64,000 nt of DNA from Pseudomonas viridiflava. GTDB taxonomy: Bacteria; Pseudomonadota; Gammaproteobacteria; Pseudomonadales; Pseudomonadaceae. The notes beneath the pieces are model-generated. The model had not been told where the DNA came from and ran no database searches. It saw only the letters and a program-made list of their open reading frames with translations. Positions within the stretch are counted from its first letter, which is position 1; each line of letters starts with the position of its first letter. The DNA lies in assembly GCF_900591205.1 (NCBI RefSeq), contig NZ_UUPU01000027.1, positions 248,001-312,000 of the forward strand, in the 5' to 3' direction. A program made the position numbers and the translations under genes. Shown here in pieces: positions 25,690-34,462 of the stretch.

Positions 25690-25826
25690 CCTGTGGCGAG
25701 CGGGCTTGCCCGCGTTGGGCGGCGCAGCAGCCCCAATGAAGCAGCATGCGGTGTGTCAGGTATTTCCTCAGCGGCCGGTTTTGGGGCCGCTTCGCAGCCC
25801 AACGCGGGCAAGCCCGCTCGCCACAG
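25690..25826. repeat. REPIN of a second class, CTGTGGCGAGCGGGCTTGCC
   Basis: Two 30-base arms that are perfect reverse complements: the left starts CTGTGGCGAGCGGGCTTG, and the right ends CAAGCCCGCTCGCCACAG. About 77 bases lie between them and contain an inner GCGGCC/GGCCGC stem. This class differs in its head (GTGGCGAG instead of GTGGGAG) from the others in the window. A further truncated GCTCGCCACA follows at 25835. Confidence 0.92.
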
Positions 25827-25869
25827 TAAGTGCGCTCGCCACAAAAGGCTGGCTCCTCACAAGGTCACA

Positions 25870-26673
25870 CTATTGCTGCTGCACTGAAATTACCGGGGTC
25901 GGCGCCACAAACACCTTGGCGTGCATCTGCTCATGCCCGCCGCCACGGCGCATGCCGCGTACCGGGCAGGCGTCGAGGTAATCCAGGCCCACGGCGAGTT
26001 TCAGATGCCGCTCCGGCCGGGCCAGTTGGTTGGTCACGTCAAAGCTGTACCAGGCGTCATCCAGCCAGGCTTCAGCCCAGGCATGGCTGGCCAGGTGCGT
26101 GCTGTCTTCGGTGTACAAATACCCCGACACATACCGCGCAGGGATCCCCAGGCTGCGTGCACAGGCCAGAAACGCATGGGTATGGTCCTGGCAAACGCCA
26201 GCGCGCCCTGCGAAAGCCTGGGCCGCGCAGGTGTCGACTTCAGTGGCGCCGGGGGTGTAGACCATCGACTGATGGAGCGCGTGCATCAGGTCGATCAACG
26301 CCGTGCGATCACGCCGTTGATGGCAATGCTGTTGCGCAAAACTGCGCAGGGCCTCGTCGGGCTCGGTCAGGCGCGTGCAGCGCAGAAACGGGAAGGCCGA
26401 CTGGCTCTCGTGCTCGGCCTCGCGCAATTCGTCGATATCCACTTGGCCACGGGCGCCGATGATGATGGCGTCGTGGGGTTCGTCCAGGGTCAGCACATGC
26501 AGGATGTTGCCGAACGGGTCCACCTGCGCACGCACCGGGCGCGGCAAGTCCAATTGCCAGCTGAGTACATGCTGGCGCTCGCTGTCGTGGGGCGTGAGGC
26601 GCAGGTACTGGATGCTGGCGCGCACCTGGTCTTCGTAGTGGTAGGTGGTTTCGTGGCTGATGGAGAGTCTCAT
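25870..26673 (-). CDS. Transglutaminase-like (bacterial N-domain) protein
   Basis: 267 residues. The N-terminal beta domain (MRLSISHETTYHYEDQVRASIQ, residues 1-80) is the 'bacterial transglutaminase-like N' module. The catalytic core has Cys in AGVCQDHTHAF near 160, His in ASHAWAEAWLDD and Asp in YSFDVTN. These proteins are thought to act as cysteine proteases or amidases. The gene is last in an operon: its ATG overlaps the alpha-E stop by four bases (ATGA type), and the ATP-grasp gene comes first. The three-gene arrangement is widely conserved, but its product is not known. Confidence 0.92.
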   Translation of the reverse strand: MRLSISHETTYHYEDQVRASIQYLRLTPHDSERQHVLSWQLDLPRPVRAQVDPFGNILHVLTLDEPHDAIIIGARGQVDIDELREAEHESQSAFPFLRCTRLTEPDEALRSFAQQHCHQRRDRTALIDLMHALHQSMVYTPGATEVDTCAAQAFAGRAGVCQDHTHAFLACARSLGIPARYVSGYLYTEDSTHLASHAWAEAWLDDAWYSFDVTNQLARPERHLKLAVGLDYLDACPVRGMRRGGGHEQMHAKVFVAPTPVISVQQQ

Positions 26674-27620
26674 GCCGCCTCCAGGTAGGAACTGTAGATG
26701 GCGTCGCCCAACTGGCGGACCAAGGGGATAAAGTCGGTCAGCCAGGTGTGCAAGCCTTCCTCGAGGATTTCATCAATGGCGGTAAAGCGTAGGCGCGCAT
26801 CCATCTCGGCGGCCAGGCGCTGCGCCGGGCGACCGTTGAGGCCAGGCAGGCTGGCGAGGATCTGGTCGATCTCTTCGCTGCACGCCCGCAGGGAACGCGG
26901 CACATCGGCGCGCAACAGCAATAGCTCGGCAACTTGCCGGGCGCCGGGCGCGTCGCGGTAAATTTCGGTGTAGGCCTCGAACGAGGACAATGCCCGCAAC
27001 AAGGCGCTCCACTGATAGTAGGCGTGGGCCGTGCCATCGGTGACGGCTTCGGCGCGATCGCCCGCCATCTCATAGCGCGCATCCAGCAGGCGCAGGGTGT
27101 TGTCGGCGCGCTCGATAAAGGTGCCCAGGCGAATAAAGCGGAAGGCGTCGTTACGCATGATGGTGCCGTAGGTGGCGCCCCGGAACAGGTGGGAGCGCTC
27201 CTTTACCCACTCACAGAACCGACTCATGCCGTAACGGCTCAAGCCCTGTTGGGCGATGTCGCGAATATCCAGCCAGGTGGCGTTGATGTTTTCCCACATG
27301 TCGGCGGTAATTCGCCCACGCACGGCATGCGCACTGGCCCGTGCGGCGCCCAGGCAGCTGTAGATACTGGCCGGGTTGGCCGCATCCAGGGCGAAAAAGT
27401 GCAGCAGGTGCTCGGCGTGCAATTCGCCGTGGCGCTCGCGGTAGTCATCGAGGGTGCCAGTGATCAACAGCGGCATGGCCAGCTCATGCAGGCCATCGCC
27501 GCGCCCATCCTGGGGCATCAGCGACAGCGAATAGCTGACATCGAGCATACGTGCGAGGTTTTCCGCACGCTCCAGGTAGCGCGACATCCAGTACAAATCC
27601 GAGGCAGTTCTACTCAACAT
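26670..27620 (-). CDS. Alpha-E domain protein
   Basis: 316 residues, almost entirely alpha-helical, beginning MLSRTASDLYWMSRYLERAENLARMLDV, of which SRTASDLYWMSRYLERAEN is the family signature. Family members always accompany a circularly permuted ATP-grasp protein and often a transglutaminase, exactly as here: three bases separate it from the upstream gene and it overlaps the downstream one by four. No catalytic motif is evident; a partner or carrier role is likely. Confidence 0.92.
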   Translation of the reverse strand: MLSRTASDLYWMSRYLERAENLARMLDVSYSLSLMPQDGRGDGLHELAMPLLITGTLDDYRERHGELHAEHLLHFFALDAANPASIYSCLGAARASAHAVRGRITADMWENINATWLDIRDIAQQGLSRYGMSRFCEWVKERSHLFRGATYGTIMRNDAFRFIRLGTFIERADNTLRLLDARYEMAGDRAEAVTDGTAHAYYQWSALLRALSSFEAYTEIYRDAPGARQVAELLLLRADVPRSLRACSEEIDQILASLPGLNGRPAQRLAAEMDARLRFTAIDEILEEGLHTWLTDFIPLVRQLGDAIYSSYLEAA

Positions 27621-27623
27621 ACT

Positions 27624-29033
27624 TCAATCCTCGACCACCCAGGTGTCTTTGGTGCCACCGCCCTGGGATGAGTTGACCACCAGCGAACCTTCACGCAGCG
27701 CCACGCGGGTCAGGCCGCCGGGCACCACGCGGGTTTCCTTGCCGGACAACACAAACGGGCGCAGGTCGATATGACGCGGCGCGATGCCATTTTCGACAAA
27801 GGTCGGGCAGGTGGATAAACACAGGGTGGGTTGCGCGATATACGCGTGGGGCTTGGCCTTGATGCGTGCGCGAAAGGCTTCGATTTCCGCCGCCGTGGAG
27901 GCCGGGCCGACCAGCATGCCGTAGCCACCAGAGCCTTGGGTTTCCTTGACCACCAGGTCCGGCAGGTTGGCCAGCACGTGGGATAATTCGTCGGGTTTAC
28001 GGCACTGAAACGTAGGAACGTTCTGCAGGATCGGCTCTTCATCCAGGTAAAAACGGATCATCTCGGTGACGAAGGGGTACACCGATTTGTCATCCGCCAC
28101 CCCGGTGCCGATTGCGTTGGCCAGTACCACATTGCCCGAGCGATACGCGGCCAGCAGGCCAGGCACGCCGAGCATGGAGTCCGGGTTGAAGGCCAGCGGG
28201 TCGAGGAACGCATCGTCGAGGCGACGGTAGATCACGTCCACGGCTTTGGGGCCGTCGGTGGTGCGCATGAACACGCGGTCATCGCGCACGAACAGGTCGG
28301 CGCCTTCCACCAGTTCCACACCCATTTCTCGCGCCAAAAAGGCGTGTTCAAAGAAGGCGCTGTTGAACCGCCCCGGGGTCAGCACCACCACGCTGGGGTT
28401 ATCCAGGGGGCTGGAGCTTTTCAGGGTATCGAGCAGCAGGTTGGGGTAATGGTCGATAGGCGCAATGCGCTGGGCGGCGAACAGTTCGGGGAACAGGCGC
28501 ATCATCATCTTGCGGTCTTCGAGCATGTAGCTGACGCCGCTCGGGGTACGCAAGTTGTCTTCGAGCACGTACCAGGTGCCGTCGCCGTCGCGTACGAGGT
28601 CGACCCCGGAGATGTGGGAATACAGATCGCGGTGCAGGTTCAGGCCCTGCATCGCCAACTGGTACTGCTCGTTGGCCAGCACCTGTTCGGCGGGGATGAC
28701 TCCGGCTTTGATGATGCGTTGTTCGTGGTACAGGTCGGCGAGAAACATGTTCAACGCCTTGACCCGCTGGATGCAGCCACGCTCGACGGTCCGCCATTCG
28801 CTGGCGGGAATACTGCGGGGGATAGTGTCGAAGGGAATCAGGCGCTCTGTGCCTTGCTCGTCGCCGTAGAGAGTGAAAGTGATCCCGGCGCGGTGAAACA
28901 GCAAATCGGCTTCACGCCGGCGCTGGGCCAGCAGTTCTGCTGGGGTTTCAGCCAACCAGCGGGCGAACTCGCGGTAATGGGGGCGAACCTGCCCTGCCCC
29001 GTCGTACATTTCGTCGTAATAAGTGCGGATCAT
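27624..29033 (-). CDS. Circularly permuted type 2 ATP-grasp protein
   Basis: 469 residues from ATG 29033 (MIRTYYDEMYDGAG), preceded by AAGGAG. A longer in-frame start at 29096 lacks support. Conserved segments are DGDGTWYVLEDNLRTPSGVSYM near 165 and VVKETQGSGGYGMLVGP near 378, which carries the ATP-grasp lysine/glycine loop, with RHIDLRPFVLSG and SSQGGGTKDTWV near the C-terminus. Enzymes of this fold ligate a carboxylate to an amine with ATP, so the operon may build and edit a peptide-like compound. First gene of the ATP-grasp/alpha-E/transglutaminase operon. Confidence 0.92.
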   Translation of the reverse strand: MIRTYYDEMYDGAGQVRPHYREFARWLAETPAELLAQRRREADLLFHRAGITFTLYGDEQGTERLIPFDTIPRSIPASEWRTVERGCIQRVKALNMFLADLYHEQRIIKAGVIPAEQVLANEQYQLAMQGLNLHRDLYSHISGVDLVRDGDGTWYVLEDNLRTPSGVSYMLEDRKMMMRLFPELFAAQRIAPIDHYPNLLLDTLKSSSPLDNPSVVVLTPGRFNSAFFEHAFLAREMGVELVEGADLFVRDDRVFMRTTDGPKAVDVIYRRLDDAFLDPLAFNPDSMLGVPGLLAAYRSGNVVLANAIGTGVADDKSVYPFVTEMIRFYLDEEPILQNVPTFQCRKPDELSHVLANLPDLVVKETQGSGGYGMLVGPASTAAEIEAFRARIKAKPHAYIAQPTLCLSTCPTFVENGIAPRHIDLRPFVLSGKETRVVPGGLTRVALREGSLVVNSSQGGGTKDTWVVED

Positions 29034-29260
29034 GCCGAACTCCTTGTCACCCGGACGCAAGAACCATCGCAAGGCCCGTGCCAGCGGCATAAACACTTAA
29101 AAATCAGTGAGTTGAATTAGCAAAGGGATCTAACTGCACCGTCCTGGTGCGCAGAATGCCCGGTGTACCACCAAACGCCTCTTCGCAATGCGGGCTTTGG
29201 CTATCAACAGCATAGTCAGAGTTGATTTCACTGCCCGCACGCGCCTGTGGATAATCGCAA
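29034..29260. other. Spacer upstream of ATP-grasp operon
   Basis: About 230 bases that should contain the minus-strand promoter of the ATP-grasp operon and, at 29246-29255 (TGTGGATAAT), a plus-strand extended -10-like box for the candidate small RNA downstream. Confidence 0.4.
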
Positions 29261-29342
29261 CCATCTGCTGAACAGGATGCGTCCTAATGTTTCAGCTCAC
29301 CGCTCTTCCCTTTAGGCCACCCTCTTTGGGTGGCTTTTTTTT
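29261..29342 (+). ncRNA. Candidate small RNA ending in a strong intrinsic terminator
   Basis: A textbook terminator (GCCACCC-TCTTT-GGGTGGC, 29316-29334, then eight T) sits on the plus strand although no plus-strand gene lies upstream for more than 3 kb. A -10-like TGTGGATAAT at 29246-29255 would start a transcript of about 80 bases. Its single-stranded part would include ATCTGCTGAACAGGATG and TTCAGCTCACC. The 5' end is a guess; the terminator is certain. Confidence 0.45.
29316..29342 (+). terminator. Rho-independent terminator (plus strand)
   Basis: Seven-base GC-rich stem GCCACCC/GGGTGGC, loop TCTTT, followed by T8. Confidence 0.9.
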
Positions 29343-29391
29343 GGTGCTGAAAAACCTCGCGCAAGTTCCGTTAAGTTTTCCTGGCGTACAA

Positions 29392-29421
29392 ACAAAATCG
29401 GCCGACCCAAGGGTCAGCCGA
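29392..29421 (-). terminator. Terminator of rraB-like gene
   Basis: On the minus strand TCGGCTGACCC / GGGTCGGCCGA forms a hairpin followed by TTTTGTTTG, about 36 bases past the stop of the RraB-family gene. Confidence 0.8.
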
Positions 29422-29456
29422 TACGCTGTGTTGCTCATACTGCTAAACGCCTTGAA

Positions 29457-29798
29457 CTACATGGGTAAGCCACGCACCTCCTGTTTGACCCCCCATCCTT
29501 CGATGATGCCGCCTAAAGGCTCGACCACCGCCTCAAAGTCTTGCTCGAAGTCTCCTATGCCGTCGTAGGTTGCGAACATGATTTTGCTCAGTTCCAGATA
29601 CCAGGCGCCATCATCGCGCGCACTGACCTGGGCATTCAGGGACTCCCCGCGAAACTCACCCGCAGCCCTGCGCGCCCGTTCCTCATCCGGGAAAATGGCG
29701 TAGAACTCGATGGGGTGGAAACGCGAAAAATCGAAGCCGCCTTCTTTCATGCGGCGCAGAACGTTGGTGCTGATGTCTTCTTGATAGGCTGTGCTCAT
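29457..29798 (-). CDS. RraB-family regulator of ribonuclease E
   Basis: 113-residue cytosolic protein. Motifs are DISTNVLRRMKEGGFDFSRFHPIEFYAIFPDEE in the first 40 residues (key run: LRRMKEGGFD...FYAIFPDE), WYLELSKIM near 68, and the acidic-aromatic end AVVEPLGGIIEGWGVKQEV, which is the typical FGGxYDGWGxxV-like tail of RraB proteins. RraB binds RNase E and alters mRNA decay in E. coli; in Pseudomonas the family is assigned by sequence only. It is monocistronic, with a terminator downstream. ATG 29798 follows GAGGAGC. Confidence 0.87.
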   Translation of the reverse strand: MSTAYQEDISTNVLRRMKEGGFDFSRFHPIEFYAIFPDEERARRAAGEFRGESLNAQVSARDDGAWYLELSKIMFATYDGIGDFEQDFEAVVEPLGGIIEGWGVKQEVRGLPM

Positions 29799-30026
29799 GA
29801 AAAGTGCTCCTCAAATTGATGGATAGACTTTCCGTGCTTCCCGAAGCCCGCGCCGTACTGGCGCGGGAACTACGGCTGTAACATCACCTGGGGCAATGAA
29901 ACCGCTGGAAAACAAGCATGTAGCTGACAAGACCAGACCTTAGCGATTCATTCGCTGATCTCACTTGCAGAGTAGCGCGAAGCTATCACCTCCACCAGAG
30001 GCGCTTGAATCGCATACAGGGATTGT
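29799..30026. other. Spacer with perfect GC hairpin
   Basis: Contains CCCGCGCC-GTACT-GGCGCGGG at 29847-29867, a perfect 8-base stem without a T tract on either side. No gene is seen. Confidence 0.4.
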
Positions 30027-30263
30027 TCAGGCGGCGGGAGAGATGTCGAGGATCTGGATACTGTTCTGGTCTTTCAGGATCTTGACCGTAGGCTCGGGTT
30101 TGCGGCCCTCCAGGTCATTGAGGTCCAGCTCGGCGGCGACGGGCACCAGTTTGTTGCGAATCATGTGTGCCGCATCTTCGAGGCTGGGCTTCTGGTCGCA
30201 GGTAAACTGCTCCACGGACTGCACGCCGTGATCATCAACGAAGGTAATCTGCCACTTTTGCAT
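30027..30263 (-). CDS. Small conserved-looking cytosolic protein, unknown function
   Basis: 78 residues from ATG 30263, with GAGGAGG 8 bases upstream; a longer frame to 30299 is less likely. The sequence begins MQKWQITFVDDHGVQSVEQF and has a DLNDLEGRKPEPTVKIL segment, suggesting a small beta/alpha fold. There is no signal peptide or membrane segment. The strong ribosome-binding site and normal codon bias make it a real gene. It is probably co-transcribed after the START-domain gene, 103 bases away on the same strand. Function not recognised. Confidence 0.72.
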   Translation of the reverse strand: MQKWQITFVDDHGVQSVEQFTCDQKPSLEDAAHMIRNKLVPVAAELDLNDLEGRKPEPTVKILKDQNSIQILDISPAA

Positions 30264-30366
30264 CGGTGCCTCCTCGATAGAACCCGTGTGTGGGCTCACA
30301 TCTATCTGGACCTTGAGGGTTCACCAAACGTTCCACCCAAGGCCGGAGGCACCTGATCAACCGCGC

Positions 30367-30972
30367 TTATTTTTCAGCGTGTTCTTTCAAGGCTTTCAAG
30401 GTGTTGAACGGCGCGTCCACCACGAACTTGTTGGCCAGCCACGAAGGCACGCTGCCGCCTGGCTCGGTGTGCACCTGGTAGGTGACTTCGGTCTGGTTGT
30501 CGCCTTTTGGCACCAGTTTCCAGAAGCCATCGACTTGGGCAACCCGCACGTAGCCTTTTTCCTCAGGCTTGTAGGTTGGCACCCCTTCCAGCTTACGGGT
30601 CAACGTACCGTCGGCGGCCTTGGTGGTGGTGATATGCAGGTAGGAATCACGGTCCGTTACCGGGAACGGGGCTTTGAATTGGGTATAGGTCCAACTCTCG
30701 TCACCTTTCTTGTCGACCAGCTTCTGGGATTTGCACTCGTGAATCCAGGAACAGGCACCGGCGACGTCCTCCTGGAGCGCGACGATTTTTGCCACAGGCG
30801 CCTTGATCACTGTGACACCGCGATACGCCTTGTATTTGGAGCCGGCGATTTCGCTGAGGGACACTTTGATACCGTCTTCGTCCTTGGCGACCTGCCAATC
30901 CTCAGCCTGGGCAGTGGCAGCAAACAACACCGTAAAACCGCACAACACAGCCATTCGTTTCAGCGAACCCAT
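30367..30972 (-). CDS. Periplasmic START-domain protein
   Basis: 201 residues from ATG 30972, where AGGAAT lies nearby; the upstream frame would bury the signal peptide. Residues 1-23 are a signal peptide (MAVLCGFTVLFAATAQA with cleavage after AQA). The rest is a helix-grip START domain: WQVAKDEDGIKVSL, YKAYRGVTVIKAPVAKIVALQED, then PVTDRDSYLHI and VPKGDNQTEVTYQVHTEPGG. Such domains bind lipids or other hydrophobic ligands, and bacterial exported ones are uncharacterised. YkgJ lies 53 bases upstream on the same strand. Confidence 0.87.
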   Translation of the reverse strand: MGSLKRMAVLCGFTVLFAATAQAEDWQVAKDEDGIKVSLSEIAGSKYKAYRGVTVIKAPVAKIVALQEDVAGACSWIHECKSQKLVDKKGDESWTYTQFKAPFPVTDRDSYLHITTTKAADGTLTRKLEGVPTYKPEEKGYVRVAQVDGFWKLVPKGDNQTEVTYQVHTEPGGSVPSWLANKFVVDAPFNTLKALKEHAEK

Positions 30973-31025
30973 TGTTATATTCCTTATTGTCGACGTTCTG
31001 AAAAAAGTCCCGATAGTAAAGCCCA

Positions 31026-31280
31026 TCAAGCCGCCGTCATCTGCTCCCACCAGCCGATCAAGCGGATCGCATCGGTCTGGTCGGTGCCGCAAACCTCGAT
31101 ATCCGCCTTGAAATCACTGCACACCGCAGGGCGTTCCGGTTGGCCGAACAGCTGGCATAGCTGTTCGACCGACAGGTGCAGGCAGCGTTCGCCCGCCGGT
31201 TTGCCGTTGGGCATTCCGGGTAGCGGCGAACTGATGGAGGGGGCGATGCAGCAAGCGCCACAGCCTTCACGGCATTTCAT
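31026..31280 (-). CDS. YkgJ-family cysteine-cluster protein
   Basis: 84 residues opening MKCREGCGACC, with cysteines at 3, 7, 10 and 11, then Cys in GERCLHL near 33, in EQLCQLF near 42 and in AVCSDF near 54. This spacing is the CxxxCxxCC-type cluster of YkgJ/YcgN proteins, which bind zinc or an iron-sulfur centre. Molecular function is unknown. The ending WWEQMTA is typical of the group. It is first of a possible operon with the START-domain gene. Confidence 0.85.
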   Translation of the reverse strand: MKCREGCGACCIAPSISSPLPGMPNGKPAGERCLHLSVEQLCQLFGQPERPAVCSDFKADIEVCGTDQTDAIRLIGWWEQMTAA

Positions 31281-31441
31281 GACCAGCAGGTCCTCGACGA
31301 CTCAATGTGGATGGCCGGGCTAGAGTACGCCCTTAAACAGCCGTTTTAAAATGGTCTAACAGGGGTTTTTCGCACAAAACAAGGGTGACCGACCAGTCTG
31401 CGACAGATGGTCAAGGGGCAACGTCACGTTCGCGGGAAACG

Positions 31442-31921
31442 TTACTGCTTGAACTCGAATTCCAACGCGGCGCCTTCCACCTCTCGCCGCTCTTCGTTGC
31501 GCAGTTGCAGCTTCATCTCATTGCTGAGCAAGCGGCCGTTGATCTGGAAAGCGCTATTGTCGGTGGGTTTCTCGCCGAACATCGGCGGCAGCAGCGGCAC
31601 ACTCTTGGGTTTGGGTGCAGTGCCCAGTGGCTGCAAGTGCCGGACCATGTCCGAAGGCAGGGACAGATCCAACTGTGCCGGTGGCAATTGGGTTTGCGCC
31701 ACCTCTTGAGCCGACTTGGAGGCTTTACGTTTTTTCGCGGTGGCGGCTTTTTTCTTGGCTACCGCCGCTTTCTGGGCCGTAGCCGATTTTTTCGCCGGGG
31801 TCTTCTGCTGGGTACTGGCAGCGGGCTTGGCGTCATTCACAGGCGTTGCCGCCAGCACCGGGCTGACGTTACACAGGCTTAACAGGCCAATCACCAAAAC
31901 AGCACGAACAATTGAGGTCAT
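31442..31921 (-). CDS. Exported Lys/Ala-rich protein of unknown function
   Basis: 159 residues from ATG 31921. A signal peptide covers about 1-26 (RAVLVIGLLSLCNVSPVLA). A low-complexity linker rich in Ala and Lys follows (about 30-72: KKSATAQK, VAKKKAATAKKRK), resembling histone-like or IF2-linker tails. A more ordered C-terminus contains LPSDMVRHLQPLG and INGRLLSNEMKLQL. It is not recognised by family; the basic exported tail could bind DNA, LPS or peptidoglycan. A longer frame start at 31981 is unlikely because it would displace the signal peptide. Confidence 0.72.
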   Translation of the reverse strand: MTSIVRAVLVIGLLSLCNVSPVLAATPVNDAKPAASTQQKTPAKKSATAQKAAVAKKKAATAKKRKASKSAQEVAQTQLPPAQLDLSLPSDMVRHLQPLGTAPKPKSVPLLPPMFGEKPTDNSAFQINGRLLSNEMKLQLRNEERREVEGAALEFEFKQ

Positions 31922-32025
31922 ATCGCCAACAGCATTAACGGCAGAGGGCCATATGCTCGCTTGTTGTGCACGGCATGACAAGCGCGGTGATCAGCCAGCT
32001 ATCGGAACTGTCCCCCTTGCGAGCC

Positions 32026-33465
32026 TCAAAAACCGGCTGCGGTCTCCTGGCATAACTGGCTGGCCAGCATCCCCAGAGTCATCAGCGCCCGCTCTGCCTC
32101 GCGGTTCCACGGTGTGCCGCAGTTAAGGCGGATGCAGTGGTTGAACTGCTCGGTATTACTGAAGATCAACCCCGGCGCAATGCTGATACCCTGTTGCAGG
32201 GCACGCACGTGCAGTTCCTGGGTATTGACCCGCCCGGGCAAACTGACCCACAGGATAAAGCCGCCGGTCGGACGGCTCATCTGCGTGCCTTCCGGAAAAT
32301 ATTGCTGCACCGCCAGTTGGAACGCGCTGAGGTTCTTGCGGTATTCCTGACGAATGTAGCGCAAGTGCCGGTCGTAGCCGCCGTTCTCCAGGTACGCCGC
32401 AACGCCCATTTGCGTCACGCTGCACGCCGAATGGGTGCTGAACATCTGCAGGCGCTGGATTTCCTGCTGGTACTTGCCGGCGATCATCCAGCCGATGCGC
32501 ACGCCAGGGGACAAGGTCTTGGAAAAGCTGGAGCAATAGATGACCCGGTCCAGGCGGTCGTAGGCTTTAAGCGCCTTGGTGCGCCCCAACTCGAACATCA
32601 GCTCGCCGTAGATATCGTCCTCGACAATCTGGATGTCGAAATCCGAGGCCAGGCGCAACAATTGTTTCTGGCGTTCCTCGGGCATGGTTCCGCCCAGGGG
32701 GTTGCTCAGGCGCGTGGTCAACACCAGGGCCTTGATTGACCACTGGTTGGCCGCCAGTTGCAGGGCTTCCAGACTCATGCCGGTGGAGGGGTCGCTGGGG
32801 ATCTCGATGACCTTGAGGCCCAGCAGATCGGCCAACTGCAGCAAGCCGTAATACGTCGGTGATTCCGCCGCAATCAAATCGCCCGGGCGCGTCAGCACCC
32901 GCAACGACATTTGCAGCGCATCCACGCAACCGTGGGTGATGACCACTTCGGAGGGGTCCACCACCACGCCTGCATCGCGCATGCGAATCGCCACTTGGCG
33001 GCGCAGGGGCTCGAAACCGGGGCTGAACATGTAACTGAACGCACGTGGGCTTTGAAATCGCGTGACCTTGGCCAGTTGCTGGTGCAGGGCACGCACCGGC
33101 AAGTAGTCGACACTCGGCACGGCGGCGCCCAACGGGAATACACCTTCACGGCGCGACTCGCCCAATACCTGCTGAATAATGCTGCTGCGGGTGACCAACC
33201 CCGGGCGCTCGACCCGGGCGATGTCCGGCGTCGGCGCGGTAAGTGCCGGCGTCTGGTGCACGTAGTAGCCGGACTGCGGCCGCGCCCGGATCAGCCCCTG
33301 GTCTTCCAGGTTGGCGTAAGCCTGTAACACCGTGGCGTGGCTGACGTTGAGCTGCGAGCTCATCTTGCGCACCGAAGGCACGCGCTCACCCGGTTGATAG
33401 ACACCGCGCCGGATGTCCTCAGCCAGTTGCTGGGCAATACGTTGGTAAAGCAACAGATTGGTCAT
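32026..33465 (-). CDS. MocR-type GntR/aminotransferase transcriptional regulator
   Basis: 479 residues. An N-terminal GntR winged helix (about 1-75: YQRIAQQLAEDIRRGVYQPGERVPSVRKMSSQLNVSHATV region) is fused to a fold-type I aminotransferase domain (about 100-470). The PLP lysine lies in SSFSKTLSPGVRIGW near 313, and the RLNCGTPWNREAE segment near 452 supplies the carboxylate-binding Arg. Such MocR proteins sense PLP or amino acids and usually control a divergent neighbour. Here the divergent region (33466-33646) faces only convergent-side genes, so the target is elsewhere or itself. Confidence 0.92.
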   Translation of the reverse strand: MTNLLLYQRIAQQLAEDIRRGVYQPGERVPSVRKMSSQLNVSHATVLQAYANLEDQGLIRARPQSGYYVHQTPALTAPTPDIARVERPGLVTRSSIIQQVLGESRREGVFPLGAAVPSVDYLPVRALHQQLAKVTRFQSPRAFSYMFSPGFEPLRRQVAIRMRDAGVVVDPSEVVITHGCVDALQMSLRVLTRPGDLIAAESPTYYGLLQLADLLGLKVIEIPSDPSTGMSLEALQLAANQWSIKALVLTTRLSNPLGGTMPEERQKQLLRLASDFDIQIVEDDIYGELMFELGRTKALKAYDRLDRVIYCSSFSKTLSPGVRIGWMIAGKYQQEIQRLQMFSTHSACSVTQMGVAAYLENGGYDRHLRYIRQEYRKNLSAFQLAVQQYFPEGTQMSRPTGGFILWVSLPGRVNTQELHVRALQQGISIAPGLIFSNTEQFNHCIRLNCGTPWNREAERALMTLGMLASQLCQETAAGF

Positions 33466-33646
33466 GACGCAGCACTCGATTTCACGGGTATTTTATTTTT
33501 GTGTGAAACATACCGGCACAGTTTAAAAGTGTACGGGGACAGTTGCCACAATAGTCGAGCACGGACGGGAGTGACAGTAAAAACTGTAGGCGTGACCAAC
33601 TGAATATCCAGCTGTGAACAGAAACATTTTGATCTATGCCAGGCTG

Positions 33647-34462
33647 CTAGCGAGCGGCGCCCAGTTGGCCCTTCGCGTCGGAGAACACGATTTCCACACG
33701 ACGGTTCTGCGCCCTGCCCCGCTCGGAGGCGTTGGCTTCCACCGGGTACTGGTCGCCATACCCTTCGACCTGGATGCGTTTTTCGTCGATGCCCAGGTCC
33801 ACCAGCACATCGGCCACCGATTGCGCACGGTCACGGGACAGTTTGAGGTTTTCCTGCTCGCCGCCGGTATTGTCGGCATAGCCCTCGATGCGCACCACGC
33901 GCTTGGGGTTCAGTTGCAGGAACTGCACGATTTTCAGCACCGTGCGATTGGCCGAGTTTTTCAGCTCCGCGTCACCGGTGTCGAACAGCACATCGCCCAG
34001 GGTCATCACCAGGCCGCGATCGGTCTGGGTGGTGGCCAGGCTGGCGATCTGTTCTTCGAGCCACTTGCCCTGCTGCTGCACGCTGATCAGCTTGCTTTCA
34101 CGCAGGGCCAACTGCAGGCGCTGGCGTTCCAGTTCGAGCTTGGCGCCGCGCTCCTGGTTGAGCGCCTGTTCGGTGTGTTCGCGGGCGATGGCACTGTAGC
34201 GCTGGCTCAGGTAGGCGTAGTGCACCACGTCCGCGCCGCTGCCCGAGTAACTGGACAAGCGATCGGCGCGGGCCAGGGACTCACCGGCGCGGATCACGTC
34301 CTTGGGCGCGATACGCAACACGTTGGCGTCTTCCTTGACCTTCTGGAAGTCGCTGCCGGCCTGTTGCAGGGCTTGCTCGCTGTTGGGATGGCTGGCACAA
34401 CCACCCAGCGCCGCACTGCCCAGCAGCAATGCACAGCTCACACTACGCAGCATCGGGCTCAT
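33647..34462 (-). CDS. OmpA-family lipoprotein with DUF4398 N-terminal region
   Basis: 271 residues. Lipoprotein signal with LLLGSAALGGC, Cys22. The helical middle (30-135) contains the DUF4398-like DFQKVKEDANVLRIAPKDVIRA stretch and a coiled coil rich in E, R, Q and L. Residues about 150-265 form an OmpA-like peptidoglycan-binding domain: LGDVLFDTGDAELK, VVRIEGYADNTGG and the NRRVEIVF signature. It would anchor outer membrane to peptidoglycan. Its start overlaps the stop of the DUF4398 gene by four bases, so both are co-translated. Confidence 0.92.
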   Translation of the reverse strand: MSPMLRSVSCALLLGSAALGGCASHPNSEQALQQAGSDFQKVKEDANVLRIAPKDVIRAGESLARADRLSSYSGSGADVVHYAYLSQRYSAIAREHTEQALNQERGAKLELERQRLQLALRESKLISVQQQGKWLEEQIASLATTQTDRGLVMTLGDVLFDTGDAELKNSANRTVLKIVQFLQLNPKRVVRIEGYADNTGGEQENLKLSRDRAQSVADVLVDLGIDEKRIQVEGYGDQYPVEANASERGRAQNRRVEIVFSDAKGQLGAAR

